A stretch of 64,000 nucleotides of DNA. Origin: Zoroaster sp. YZ-2022. Taxonomy: Eukaryota; Echinodermata; Asteroidea; Forcipulatida; Zoroasteridae. Under the pieces are notes generated by a model. That model did not search any database. It had not been told where the DNA came from and saw nothing but the letters and a program-made list of their open reading frames with translations. The DNA lies in assembly GCA_029582265.1 (NCBI GenBank), contig CM055833.1, forward strand, positions 30,656,288-30,720,287, read 5' to 3'. Below, piece by piece: positions 50,525 to 61,545 of the stretch. The stretch's first letter is position 1; each line of letters begins with the position of its first letter. The position numbers and the translations under genes are program-made.

Positions 50525-50880
50525 TTAGACGGGTTGGGTTGGGTCAGGTCGCATCGGATCGGGTTGGGTTGGGTTTTGGTTGGGTTGGGTTGGGTCGGGA
50601 TGGGTCGGGTTGGGTTGGGTCGGGTTGGGTTGGGTTGGGTCGGGTCGGGTTGGGTTGGGTCGGGTCGGGTCGGGTTGGGTCGGGTCGGGTTGGGTCGGGT
50701 CGGGTTGGGTTGGGTCGGGTTGGGTTGGGTCAGGTCGGGTTGGGTTGGGTCAGGTCGGATCGGATCGGATTGGTTGGGTTGGGTTTTGGTTGGGTTATGG
50801 GTTTGGTTGAGTTGGGTTGGGTTTGCTTTGGGTTGGTTTGATTTTGGTTGGCTGGGTTGGGCATGGCTGGGCTGGAATTG
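50525..50880. repeat. G-rich GGGTT/GGGTC pentamer array
   Basis: About 260 bp of GGGTY units in irregular order (TTGGG/TCGGG), decaying rightward into TTTGGTTGGG-type sequence. All three plus-strand frames stay open over much of the block (Gly/Trp/Val/Leu repeats), a composition effect. Runs of GGG every five bases on this strand satisfy simple G-quadruplex rules. Confidence 0.93.
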
Positions 50881-51859
50881 GGTTATAGGTTATGTAACCG
50901 TGGTTGGTTGAGTAGCTTTAAAAAAAATTGTTTCTGTTTTTTTTTTGTGCGGTGTTCGTTTTGTAATGTTTTTTGTGCGTTTCTTGTGTTTAGTTCTGGT
51001 GCTCAATGTTTGGTGCCAGACTTATTTGGTTTTCGGTTTTCATTTGACGGTGTTGGACAATTTTGGCAATTTAAGGCTCTGGTTACGGGTTTGATTTCGG
51101 TTTTCGACCTAATTTTCGGTTAGTTTGATAGTATAGTTTCAGTTTGGCTGTGTAGTTTGACATCGATTTGGTTTCAGTTAGGTTTCGATTAGTGGTTTGG
51201 CTTCTCCGTTCGGTGTTTGTTTTATTGTCTTGATTTTCGGGTGGTTTTCAGTATTGATGGCTGTTTCGTTAAGCCTAGTTTGTCTTGTAAGGTTGTCTTG
51301 TGTTTTCATGAAACCTCAGACATTAAATTCAACGGCTATTTGAAGTTTGTTGCATCCCATCATCGTGCAGTTGTCATTTCAATATCCCAGATTTAATAGC
51401 TTCAGAGATCCTTTTCAGCATATTATGTTTTCAGCATCTAATCAGTGCTGTCCTTAAAAACTAAAATAGTCCTCATTATTTTCTTTAATCTGACACTTGC
51501 TCACAATACATTTACTTTACGTATCCTTATAATTCTTGTTCTCTTGGGCAGGTTTTAAATATACAAATAAAAAAGTCATCAGTAATACAATTCTTTATTC
51601 ATCATGAAGATTTAAAGATTTTTTAGAATAACTCGTTCAACCTAGATATGGAAATTGCTTCCAATGAAAACTCGATCCCGTCTGCACGAATCGGTTTCAT
51701 GCTTCAATGAATTATATTCAGCACTATAATACAAACCATGAGATTCATATCGAAATGACAAGAGCGTTAATGTGGCTACTCTCTTTTATCCATTCTTAAA
51801 TAAGGTTTAGAATTGGTTCTTCAAAATAAATTGGCCTATAACCAAATAGGCCCTATTGT

Positions 51860-52350
51860 AATGCGAAACTTCCTTGATGAAACGTCCTAAAGATGATGAT
51901 GGTATCAATCTTCCTGAGAGAAACTTTTGTCTCACGTTCTGTCACTTTTCCAAAAGACAACTATTCCATAAATTCCACATAAGCAATAAAAAGCTGCAAC
52001 TTTTACAGGTTGGTTATGTAATGTATTTTTCTCGTTTCAAAGTGAATAAGATCACGCGTAATATCAGTTTTACAAGGTATAACATTGTTAATGTCGGAAA
52101 AACTGCTTCTATGAGTATGCTTTACTTTCTTCGAATCGAGATATACATTAAACAATGAACATGTGAGAGTTTCAACTCAATACAAAGTGTGAACAAGCAT
52201 TTACAGTGAATTCTTTTGTTTGAAAATGTGCATTTTGTCAGTGTTTTATCTTTTGTTCGTGTTTAGACAGAATGATAGATACCTTTATCATCTTCAGATC
52301 TGGTAAGCAGTTCAAATCAACATTAGGAAATCTTGTAATCAGGTAATTAC
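51860..52350 (+). repeat. Dispersed repeat family copy (long)
   Basis: GATGATGATGGTATCAATCT at 51892, AAAAGCTGCAACTTTTACAG, AGGTATAACATTGTTAATGT, TTACTTTCTTCGAATCGAGA and ACATTAAACAATGAACATG. It shows the order in which the family's blocks occur. Confidence 0.65.
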
Positions 52351-52620
52351 CAATCATGATGCCCCCCTTCTTAAAACTTAATACTTTTTTTTTATTCCCA
52401 GGAATTCCTTTCTCTTTTACATCATTTTTTCTCTCAGTATGATCCAGACATAATTCGATCCATCTCTTGAAATCTAACCCCGCATTCCTTCATCAAACCG
52501 CATAATTTGTGCAATATGTAAACGTTTATTGATCTTAACACTGTCAAACATCGCTCAACACCGATATGATTTAAATGTCACGTAACACGTGTTCATCTTA
52601 ACACTAAAACGATGTTCTGA

Positions 52621-52777
52621 TACAGATCATTAGTGACTGCAAATTACTGGCTCATTTATGCAGCAGCAAAGGTAATATGACCTTATCATGTGGGGTATTA
52701 TTTTCAGTCACTGAGTTAATCTAAAACTAGCTCTCCAATTCCATGCCTTGTTGATCGTGACGATATTGTCCATTTAA
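52621..52777. mobile_element. TTAAA-ended MITE, copy 2 (left end lost)
   Basis: GGCTCATTTATGCAGCAGCA, GACCTTATCATGTGGGG and the right end GATCGTGACGATATTGTCCA then TTTAA match the copies at 45038 and 60708. Confidence 0.75.
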
Positions 52778-52849
52778 TAGCATTATATTTTGATTATAAA
52801 AGCATTTGTAATAAAGCAGGTGTTATACAAAGCATAAATGTTCACAGTT

Positions 52850-53150
52850 CTAAATAAACCTTACTTAGTATCAAGTTGATGATGGTAAAACAAATTAAAT
52901 ATTTTTCTGTCTGAGGTGCCATCGATTTAAGAAAAGTCAAAATGTACTTAAACTTCACGTTATAATGAAGAAGAAGTTTGTGTTTCGCTGATCCAAATTG
53001 CTGAATATTCTCACTATTTTTTTCATTATAAACGACACAACGTACTGAGCTAAAACTTCTACATGTTAGTTGTTAATGTTTATCTTTATTCACATGACGA
53101 AATGAGATGCAACAAAATGAAAGTTTATCAACAGCATAGTTCCCTAAAGT
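52850..53150. repeat. Dispersed repeat family copy
   Basis: CTTACTTAGTATCAAGTTGA then TGATGGTAAAAC and CTGTCTGAGGTGCCATCG. Confidence 0.55.
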
Positions 53151-53576
53151 CTCTACTCTGTCAAAAAACATATTTAAAAAAAAATAAAACAATGACATAT
53201 GCACGCTGGCCTGAAAACTGATGGCCGTTCACCGTCCAATGTCTCTGCACTCTTGGGACATGATCGATCGGAGGTAAATGCTTAATTTTTCTTGAGTGCT
53301 TTGTAATAACACAATTACAGTACACTCGTCGTAATGATAATGTGCATTTTTATTGGACCTGTACTTTTCATCCGTCGCTGATTTGAAATATTGCCCTTAT
53401 CAGGAAACGCTACGACAAGATCTGCAATATTTAGACTTGAGCTCAGATTGGCATCAGAACGATTTGCCCAATATAACGTGGGTAAATAAAGGTAGCTTAA
53501 TATATTATATTAGCTTATATTAGAATAAGTGTAAATTTGTCTGTGAGAAGGTCATATAGCTCAATTTATTGTTTTA

Positions 53577-54127
53577 TAATAATAATAATAATAATAATGT
53601 ATAGATTTATATAGCGCACGTATCCACCAACTAAGTGGCGCTCAAGGCGCATTATATTATTATCCCTGCTCATAAGGCTCATAAGGCTCATAAATCATTC
53701 CTGAAACCATCTCAGCTCCCTGGGGAGTATACAGCTCAATTGCTGCCATTTCTAGCGCATAGAGAGCAAACCATCTCTGCCTTCACAGGTACCCATTTAA
53801 CCCCTGGGTGGAGAGAAGCAATTATGGTTAAGTGTCTTGCTCAAGGACACAGGTGTCACGGCTGGGGCTCGAACCCACACTCTGCTGCTGGCAACACCAG
53901 AACTTGAGTTCAGTGCGCTAGACCACTCGGCCACGACAATCCACTTTTCGTGCGTTATACAACACACGGGACCTACGGCTTTACGTCCCATCCGAAGGAC
54001 GAAGCAATTATGGTTAAGTACCTTGCTCAAGGATACAAGTGTCACGACCGGGGCTCGAACCCACACCCTGCTGCTGGCAACACCAGAACTTGAGTTCGGT
54101 GCGCTAGACCGCTCGGCCACGACACTC
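53577..54127 (-). mobile_element. Composite SINE with two tRNA-like heads and ATT tail
   Basis: Read on the minus strand, two tRNA-derived heads occur in the same orientation (from 54127 and from about 53938). Each has GTGGCCGAG(T/C)GGTCTAGCGC (A box), CAAGTTCTGGTGTTGCCAGC and GGGTTCGAGCCCC (B box), in Ser/Leu-tRNA style. The first body carries GATGGGACGTAAAGCCGTAG. The second carries CATAATTGCTTCTCTCCACC and ends in the tail GTTGGTGGATACGTGCGC, TATATAAAT and (ATT)n at 53577-53597. The bodies differ, so this is an insertion of one SINE next to another, or a dimer. Confidence 0.85.
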
Positions 54128-54904
54128 CATATGACTCATTAGAAGAAGCAAATAAAGAACTGAGATGTTATATATTGGTCTTAGCATTATATCGAGTCGG
54201 TGCAGGCGCGTTGCTAGAAATTAGTAGCGCTTGAAAATTTTCAACTGGGAAAATATTTTGATCGTGGTTGTGGAACAATTTATCCCCCTCTTTTAATGGT
54301 AAAAATGGGGTCAAATATTTTAATGTGCGGCAGATATGTTTGTTTAAATTTATTTTTGTATTATAAATATTTAAAAAATATTAATAGTAAACTTTCCCCC
54401 TTCGCCTCCCTCTTAGCTACGGGCCTGATTTGGTATACTTAACATGTTATTCTTACCTAAGCATTCAGTTATTATTTTCCAATAGCCTATTTCTATGAAT
54501 GATTATCGTTTTGGAAAGTGAAGAAACAACTAGTCTGTGTAATAAACATGGGAGCATTCTACAATCTTATAAGAAACAATTTTAAATTGGTTATAAATAA
54601 TGACCTTTATAATGTATTTATAAGTATTATAATAATGACCTTTAGTAGTAGATCTCAACATATTATTAACATAGCCTAAGTCTTGTTTGTAAACTGTAGG
54701 CGATGATATTGGTTGAAAAAGTTAATGGTATAATGAAATTATGTTTTAAATCGTTAATTGTTTGCAAAAATTCTTGCTTCTGGAAAGTGATGTCAAAATA
54801 TATTTCGCCTCAAGATGGTGACTTTCCTTTCAGAACATAATATAAGGGATAGGTTAGTTCGTAGCCAGTCAATAGGAAATATGAAGAAGTATACAATCAA
54901 GGCA

Positions 54905-54970
54905 ATCGTACTTTTGGTAATTATTCTGTCCTCATGTATTCTGGTAATTATTCTGTCCTCATGTATTCTG
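54905..54970. repeat. Tandem duplication of about 27 bp
   Basis: GGTAATTATTCTGTCCTCAT then GTATTCT occurs twice in a row. It gives a hydrophobic open frame on the plus strand that I do not consider a gene. Confidence 0.85.
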
Positions 54971-55239
54971 CCGACAATGGAGCACTTTCATCAAACATTT
55001 TGTCAGACAATTCTGTATAAAAACGGCTGTACTCCGTGGGCTTAATAAAGTCAATAGGAAATGGCGGACTGGCACATCTGTGTTCAGATGGCTGGGCTAA
55101 AAATAACAGGCATTTTGTAGAAGGGAAGAACTTCATGTGAAGGTTATTGTTTTAGATTTAGGATTGACGTCAGTGATGATAGCAGCTGGGGCACCTTTGG
55201 AGCCGTACATTTCATGTAGGTCCAGTTTTAATGCTAATT

Positions 55240-55325
55240 TAGCAGGAACACGCACATGTATTAATACGCTGAAAATGCATAGACATGGCCGTATCGTGGC
55301 CGGTTCGAATAAACTGAATTGAATA
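55240..55325 (+). mobile_element. LINE-like 3' tail
   Basis: ACATGGCCGTATCGTGGCCG, GTTCGAATAAACTGAATTGA then AT. The AATAAACTGAATTGAAT ending resembles short-repeat tails of 5'-truncated LINEs; a similar ending lies near 46700-46735. No coding part is visible. Confidence 0.4.
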
Positions 55326-55369
55326 TTACTAAGTTAAAGGGGTAAGGTAATTCAGCAGTCTCATTTGAG

Positions 55370-55830
55370 AATTAGTTGGTATCAATCTTCACTAGAAATC
55401 ATTTTGTCTGATTCCACGAACAGTTCAAATTGTATTTTTTTCCCTCTCAACTTTTCTGGTTATGATTCACTTTTTGATCATGTTTGATCATTTTGGATTA
55501 TTATTTCAACGTTTCATTAGCAATTAATTGTCAATTTAAAGGGAAGGTACAACATTAGTTATGATGACCATAGAGTGATGACAAAACTGCATCCACGAGT
55601 ATGCTTAAACTCCTTGAATCACTGTATACATTACAAAACCAACATGTAAAAGTTTCAGCTTATTACATTGTTTAGTTAACGAGAAAATAGTGAAAATTTA
55701 TTGTATCCTTTTTATTGGAAATTATTTAAAGTTTCTTTAAAGTGACAGCACCTTAGACAATATTATATTATGGAAGATTGAGATTATCATTAGGAAAGTT
55801 ATTTTTGAATAAACAATCCTCTATCTTACC
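55370..55830 (+). repeat. Dispersed repeat family copy
   Basis: TTGGTATCAATCTTCACTAG, AAATCATTTTGTCTGA, AAAGGGAAGGTACAACATTA and CAACATGTAAAAGTTTCAGC. Confidence 0.65.
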
Positions 55831-56220
55831 TTTAAATCGAGATGAAGAAGTAAATTGATTTTGCAAATCACGAAGCCATTTATATCAATTCTGGCTTTCT
55901 TTTCAGTTTAATTCATGCAAAACTTTCGGGGCATACCATATACCCCCATGGACTATGTCCACTGCAGCATATTTAAAATATCAAACACTAACAGGTAACA
56001 TCAAATTGCTGAACAATTTTATAGGATGAATCAGTCGATAATAACATCATTTTCAATGTCTTACTTACGATAAGAAAACATTCTTCTCAGACCCAAAACT
56101 TCTAACATCTCTTAAGAGATTATGGTGCTACCGCAAACCTTACTCCTACTGTACTTCCACCATGACAATTTTTTTCAAATCCTACTAATAACAAAATCTC
56201 GTTACTGTTTTCTTCAACAG

Positions 56221-56366
56221 TATTTTGGGAATTTGCCGAAGCGATGGTTTTGAGAACAACACCAGTCGCGAGCACGAGGAGCAAGCAAGAAAGAAGATCA
56301 CTCGTATCTTGGACCAACTCACTAACCCCCTCACTTACGACAAGAACCTTCGACCCGGTATAAAAG
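56221..56366 (+). CDS. GABA-A receptor alpha/gamma-like subunit, coding exon 2 (N-terminal helix)
   Basis: 146-bp exon with acceptor TTCTTCAACAG and donor AAAG|GTAGGT; starts phase 2, ends phase 1, as in beta exon 2. It encodes the end of the signal peptide (ILGICRSDG), an acidic/polar linker with N-glycosylation sequons (ENNTS), a charged helix (EEQARKKITRILDQL) and YDKNLRPGIKG. Vertebrate alpha subunits have TRILDRLLDGYDNRLRPG here, so the match to the alpha/gamma branch is better than to beta (YDIRLRP). There are two extra residues between ILD and YD (QLTNPLT against RLLDG). The next exon (68 bp expected) was not found up to 64000. Exact class (alpha, gamma or invertebrate-specific) is uncertain. 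Confidence 0.85.
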
Positions 56367-56723
56367 GTAGGTTCATAGGTCAAGGGTCAATAGTGGCAGG
56401 CGTTGTCGCTGTTTTTTCCAGAATGAACGTGGGTAATTAACACAAATAGGAGTACCTAAACCCCCGTCACATTATTGTAGGACCCAATAGCTCCATCAAG
56501 TCGGTGAGTAGTATAGGTATTACGTATGTAGTCGCGACTGATTAAAACTCTTGACTTTAATCAGTCTGAGAATTTGGCTAGCCTTGTAATTTCTTTTTAA
56601 GGTAAAATTGTTTAATATTGCTGTAAATAACTTTTCAAACCAGAGGAAGTACATGGGGTGGATTCATAATTACTCAGAAAGACCCCTATGTTTCTGAAAT
56701 CCTCCGCCGCGGAGAATTTCCAG

Positions 56724-56804
56724 TACAATATTTTAATTTTCTAACCCTCTTTTTGGTTTCATAATAATATAATGAAACCAAAAAGGGGGTTGGAAAATAT
56801 TGTA
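56724..56804. repeat. Imperfect inverted repeat (hairpin)
   Basis: Left arm 56724-56762 (…CTCTTTTTGGTTTCAT) and right arm 56771-56804 (ATGAAACCAAAAAGGGGGTT…) pair apart from a 6-base insertion and two mismatches. Confidence 0.8.
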
Positions 56805-57740
56805 TATCATGAAAAATTACACCGGAAAAAATTACGCTACCCGCTGGCAATTATGTCTATATGTCTCTGCATATAGACCTCTTCGCAAATACCACAATGC
56901 GCATCGCTCAAGCTGATTTGCCGAATGCATGCTGGTCTAGATAACCTTACCTTCCAAGATATTATCTATCAGTGTGAACATTGATCAACAGCAAGACCAA
57001 GATGCAACACAAGCTTTTTGTGAAGTAGTCTGGGTAGACAATTGCCATTACCTTCTTGCTATAAGCTCTTATATAATCGTACTAAGATTTTGAGTTGTAT
57101 GTAGCATAGTGGTATACTCGGTCAGCTCTAGATTCCACGGGTATCCCGATTTATTTTTGAATCAGAAGCAAGACCTGTCTGAATAACTTAATTTTGCTGA
57201 TGTGGATGATTTGTTTATAAACGCAAGTTAAGTCCAAAAATCACTCTTAGCATACGCATGCAAATGGGTACAATGACAATTTTGTCTGCAATCTCGAAGG
57301 TCGAGAGGTTAAGACGTCTACCGGAGGTCGTGGTTCCGAGTCCTATCCGAAATGTCTGTTTATGTTTGTTTATAGTGTAAACCAGGGACTTATTACAAAA
57401 TAGAACAATTGCTCCTCGGAATGGCGGTTGTTGTTTGAAAATGTCATCGGTTGAGTACAAATCAAATGGGAGACGCAAAAGATGGGAAAAACATGAGTTA
57501 ATTGGATATGTATGTGAGTGTTTCCCGCACTCACAAGCACAGAGTATACGGTACTGGGCTATCTAAGTGAAGGGTTAACCATGTATATCATTCTTTCTTT
57601 TGCTTCATTTTCATTAAATATTGGTTCTTTTCATGTCTATTTCCTTTATGTTTGAATTGAATTATACTCAATCAATTTAAGTGGTAATTTAGTTTTAAGG
57701 AAGAACGGAATAATGAACCTTCCAAATTGGCCGTTACGTA

Positions 57741-58579
57741 CACTGTAAAAAATTACCGTAATTTTACGCCGAAAAGTTTGTAAATTTTACGGTGAATTAC
57801 CGTAATCATCCCTTTCTCATTGTTTTACGGCTGAAACCCGTATTATGGCCGCTCCCATTGCACTCTGGGATATATCCAATATGTAAATGATCTGACCTTA
57901 CTTTGACATAGCTTTGTGCTCGAATCATTTCCAATGTTTAAATATGTAAAAATGGGTGATTTAAGGCCATTTTCAAATAATTTATTGTTAATTTTATGAT
58001 TAAAAAGGTAAGATTTTGATGTTCTTTTCTATGTTTATGTAAAAAAGTACATTCAAAATTTAAAATATTGAAATATAGATTATAATTGCATGCCACCATG
58101 ACTAAAAAGAGTTTCGAAAAGAGAGTATATATAACGGATACATGTTCTGTACATTAGTAACTGGAGAGGATCAGGAGTGGTTGAAAAAGAACCAAACTAC
58201 GTGTACGTGTAGGTAAGTGAAAGACATTGTGTACAATAAACAGTTGCATTGATTAATTCCAATATCTACAGATCCATAGCAGATGCAACGTTCCATCCAT
58301 ACAAAAATCCCGTTAAATGTACAGCACTATTTGTAAAACTACCACCGTAAAATTTACGGTGCTTTACCTGGCAGTGCAGTAATTGTATGAAAACGGTAAA
58401 AAGCATTAAAAAGTACGGTTACCAAAATACGTTACCCGTAGTATTAACATACTTTTCACCGTAAAAGTAATGGTTTAACGTAAAATACAATACGGTCCAC
58501 ATGTAAAAAATACGGTAGAAAGGTGGCAACTCGCTGCACGACTTTCGACCGTAAATTTTACGGGTAATATTTTACAGTG
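57741..58579. mobile_element. TA-flanked non-autonomous DNA transposon (839 bp)
   Basis: The ends CACTGTAAAAAATTACCGTA and, inverted, GTAATATTTTACAGTG form terminal repeats flanked by TA on both sides. The motif CCGTAAAA/TTTTACGG recurs many times inside both flanks (for example at 57756, 57784, 58346, 58458 and 58548), forming clustered subterminal repeats. There is no transposase frame. Superfamily is unclear. Confidence 0.8.
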
Positions 58580-58835
58580 TAGTTTCTAAAGTAGGCACTA
58601 ATGAAATTGTTATCAAAGGAATATATACCCCAGGAATCTTATGATATAGTCTGTTTTATGTTTTCAGTTCTTAGTGTTCAGTTGATTGCTTAGCATCGGA
58701 CAGTCAGTGGGATCTTTCGTTCGATTGATCATTTCCATGCCATCGGCTTTTTTTAAATCACAAATTGATGTACATAGAGTTTTAAGGATGCACTTTTGCA
58801 GGATGCCTTGTAATTGTCACTATTTTTGTGGATGT

Positions 58836-58889
58836 TTTGGGTCCCAGTATGGTAACCTGAGGAACTCCTTGGGCGTGTATCAACCGTTC
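58836..58889 (-). pseudogene. Short coding-like fragment, reverse transcriptase-like motif (copy 1)
   Basis: 54 bp reading ERLIHAQGVPQVTILGPK on the minus strand. It is 91 percent identical to 62307-62360 (5 differences), and four of the five differences are silent in this frame. GVPQxxxLGP resembles the GVPQGxxLGP motif of LINE reverse transcriptases. Flanking sequence is not alignable between copies. On this strand the copy is preceded by TTCTTTAG. Confidence 0.45.
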
Positions 58890-59879
58890 TAAAGAATATT
58901 CAAAATATTATCAACGACATAGTTATGATGTCCATTTATTTTCATCAGGAATACGGGCGTAAATACCGGGGGGATGGGGATATATCCCCCCCCCCGCACT
59001 TTTTGGACCGGGGGGATGGTCCACAGGAAATAACGAGATCAGTTGACGTTTTTTTAATTAATTATTATCAAATCCTTACAACATACACTGAGGGCTAACA
59101 TTCATTATGAACACTATGCAGATTTTGAAGTATGTGTAATTAAATTGGCTTAGCGAAGCGGATAGAACGTTTTGCGCATGTGTTTTTGCATAGTACCAGT
59201 CATTCACTGTGTCCTTGGTATCTTAACACTGGATGACTGCCAGAGTAAACGACAAGAACAACATGAAATGAAAATACGATAATGCAATATTATCCATAGA
59301 AGACCTCTCGTTATATATAGAAGACCTCTCATTGGGATTTTTTACAGTCATAAACCTTCTTTGGGGGATTTTGTGTTCTGGAGAATGTAGTGAAAATGCA
59401 TTCAGAATATTTGCATTCATTCTAATATGGAAATGGCAAGTCATCCATTTTGATTTGAATTTTTATCCATGTTTCCTGGAAAATGACAATATGTCAGAAG
59501 GAATACCTACTCGTGATGTTTGAACCATTACCATCTTAACTTAACCAAGTAAGTATTTAGATGATAATGATTTCAGTTTATTTTAGGGTAATTACCAATG
59601 GTTTACTCATATTCCTGTTAAATCTGCTTCTTAATATTTAGATATAATTTTACATTCTTCACTATTTTCAATAATTTTTCACCCTTTTTCAATCATTTTA
59701 AAAATATCTGCACATTGAATTGCATGTTTTATAGGTCCATGAACATTGTAGCCATCAAACTGGTTGTCAATTTTAACAATAATGTAGTATTATTTTTGAA
59801 TGTGCATTTTTAGATATAATTTGTCATTCTTCATTATTTTCAATCACTTTCAATCATGTCCATTTTAGCAATAATGTAA

Positions 59880-60300
59880 TCCATTTAAAGGGAGTGCATT
59901 AGTAATTTATAAAATTACTGAATTTATCTCATTATACAAACATTTATCTAAAATCTGTAGCCTACTTGATGAAAAATGGCGTAGGTACAAAACTTGCTGA
60001 GAAATGATTCCGTTTGCCCTGCTAATTTTGAAAAAATGTGAAATGCATTACAAATTTGTAATGAAGAACGGCCTTGATCCATTTTCTACGTGTACGATTG
60101 AATGGTAACATCTGAATACATGTTCGCTATTTTCTTGTAAATATCACAATGACATGAGGAGAAACGTTCACAGTATGGTTTCTGTACATATCTCTTCATT
60201 CTCTTAAGAATGGATACATGTATAGACATTTTATCAAATTGTATAATACCTCTTTAAATGAACAATAGTGTGTGACCTAAGGAATGTTAGGTAAAACTTG
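59880..60300. repeat. Dispersed repeat family copy (degenerate)
   Basis: TTTAAAGGGAGTGCATTAGT at the left and CTTGATGAAAAATGG inside; AT-rich, with internal repeats of TTTCAATCA-type words in the preceding 59640-59870. Confidence 0.4.
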
Positions 60301-60359
60301 TAGCTTTGCATGGTGAGGATGATAAGTAAGACTAATTGCGGTGACACCATGTGGAATCT

Positions 60360-60480
60360 CAATTGAGTAGTAATTAGTTCTGAAAAGAACTGGGGGTACA
60401 ACTCGACGTTTCGATCAGTATGCTCTGATCGTCCTCAGGAGAATGCCGGACTCTGGAAAATGCTGCTGCTTAAGTAGGCT
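60360..60480 (-). mobile_element. Retroelement end motif (Penelope/LINE-like)
   Basis: On the minus strand CCTGAGGACGATCAGAGCAT and ACTGATCGAAACGTCGAG form a 7-bp stem (CGATCAG/CTGATCG) followed by AAACGTCG. This arrangement is known from ends of several retroelement groups. No coding part is seen. Confidence 0.45.
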
Positions 60481-60707
60481 GCTGGAGTATTATTATATAA
60501 GGAATGTTCGTGGATTTATGGAAATCTCATGGTGCTTCGCAATGCATTAAATGATAACACACTCTGAGTCCCTGCAGTACCCTCTATCAAACGGTCAGAT
60601 AGTGCCAAATGTTTTCATACACAATAGCCAGCGCAAATAAAAGCTTTATTGAAAATGAACAGTAGTAAAGTATGGCTTTCAAAATTAATTTTAGTGATGT
60701 ATTCAGT

Positions 60708-60904
60708 TAAAGGGCCAATATCTTCACGATCAGAGCAAACTTTCAACAGGGCATCGAATCAGTGTCCTAGTTTAAGATGAACACAGTGACTGAAAATTAC
60801 TGGCTCATTTATGCAGCAGCTACGGTAATATGATCTTATCATGTGGGATATTAATTTCAATCACTGTGAGTTAATCTAAAACGTGACGATATTGTCCATT
60901 TAAA
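60708..60904. mobile_element. TTAAA-ended MITE, copy 3
   Basis: Complete copy: TTAAAGGGCCAATATCTTCA at the left and GTGACGATATTGTCCATTTA at the right, with ACAGGGCATCGAATCAGTGT and CTGGCTCATTTATGCAGC inside. Confidence 0.82.
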
Positions 60905-61387
60905 CGAAGAGACTTTTAGGGAAGGTAAAACATTGATAATTTGAACATGATGAAAGTTTTATGTGGTGTGAAGTTGATGATGTTAATAAACAAATATCCC
61001 TTGAAAATTGTTGTCTGAGGTGCTGTAGCTTTTTAAAATAGTCAGATTTCATAACCAAATAATAATGTAGGTCAGAATTTGTATAACGAACTGTTGTAAA
61101 CACATATTTTTCAAGCCCTATATGTTGCGGTCTGCCTTTTTGTCAATCTTTGTTGGACGACAGCTAATCAGAAGTCATGGAACCAGATATCACGACCCAT
61201 GTTACGATACAACCAGGGATACGACAGTTTGGGTATCACTAGAAGAGGATGCGACATTTTATATCATACAATCAAATATACTACATGAGAAACAGACGAG
61301 GTATACCTACAGATGTGAACTGTTTAAAAACAAAATTAGAAAGCTGAAACTTTCACATGTTCAAAGAAAGTAAGCATTCTCGTTCCC

Positions 61388-61493
61388 CGCAAACACTGGA
61401 ATGGTGTCATTTTAATCATCATTCCATGGTGTTTTTATTGAACGAATTGCCCAATATAAACACCAACTCGGCCCTAGTTGTTGCAGTGTAGTT
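61388..61493. mobile_element. Short MITE-like repeat (GGTGTT family), copy D
   Basis: ACACTGGAATGGTGTCATTT, CCATGGTGTTTTTATTGAAC, AATATAAACACCAACTCGG and the end GTTGCAGTGTAG. Confidence 0.5.
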
Positions 61494-61512
61494 ATGCCAA
61501 TATTGCCTTCCC

Positions 61513-61514
<2 letters not shown>

Positions 61515-61545
<31 letters not shown>

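Noticed and set aside
50492..50911. 139-codon open frame rich in Gly, Trp, Val
   Set aside because: It is the translation of the GGGTY array; several frames stay open for the same reason and there is no domain.
54815..55045. Hydrophobic open frame as alternative exon 1 of the alpha-like gene
   Set aside because: The hydrophobic part is created by a 27-bp tandem duplication and no phase-2 donor follows; 41047-41126 joins exon 2 far better.
57100..57350. tRNA-like boxes (TAGCATAGTGGTATACTCGG; GTGGTTCCGAGTCC)
   Set aside because: The A-like and B-like boxes are too far apart and no cloverleaf can be drawn; at most a decayed SINE.
58800..58860. Exon 3 of the alpha-like gene (IFVDVLGPSM before GTAACC)
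   Set aside because: The apparent exon would be 47 bp rather than 68, and the same bases belong to the duplicated ERLI...LGPK fragment read on the other strand.
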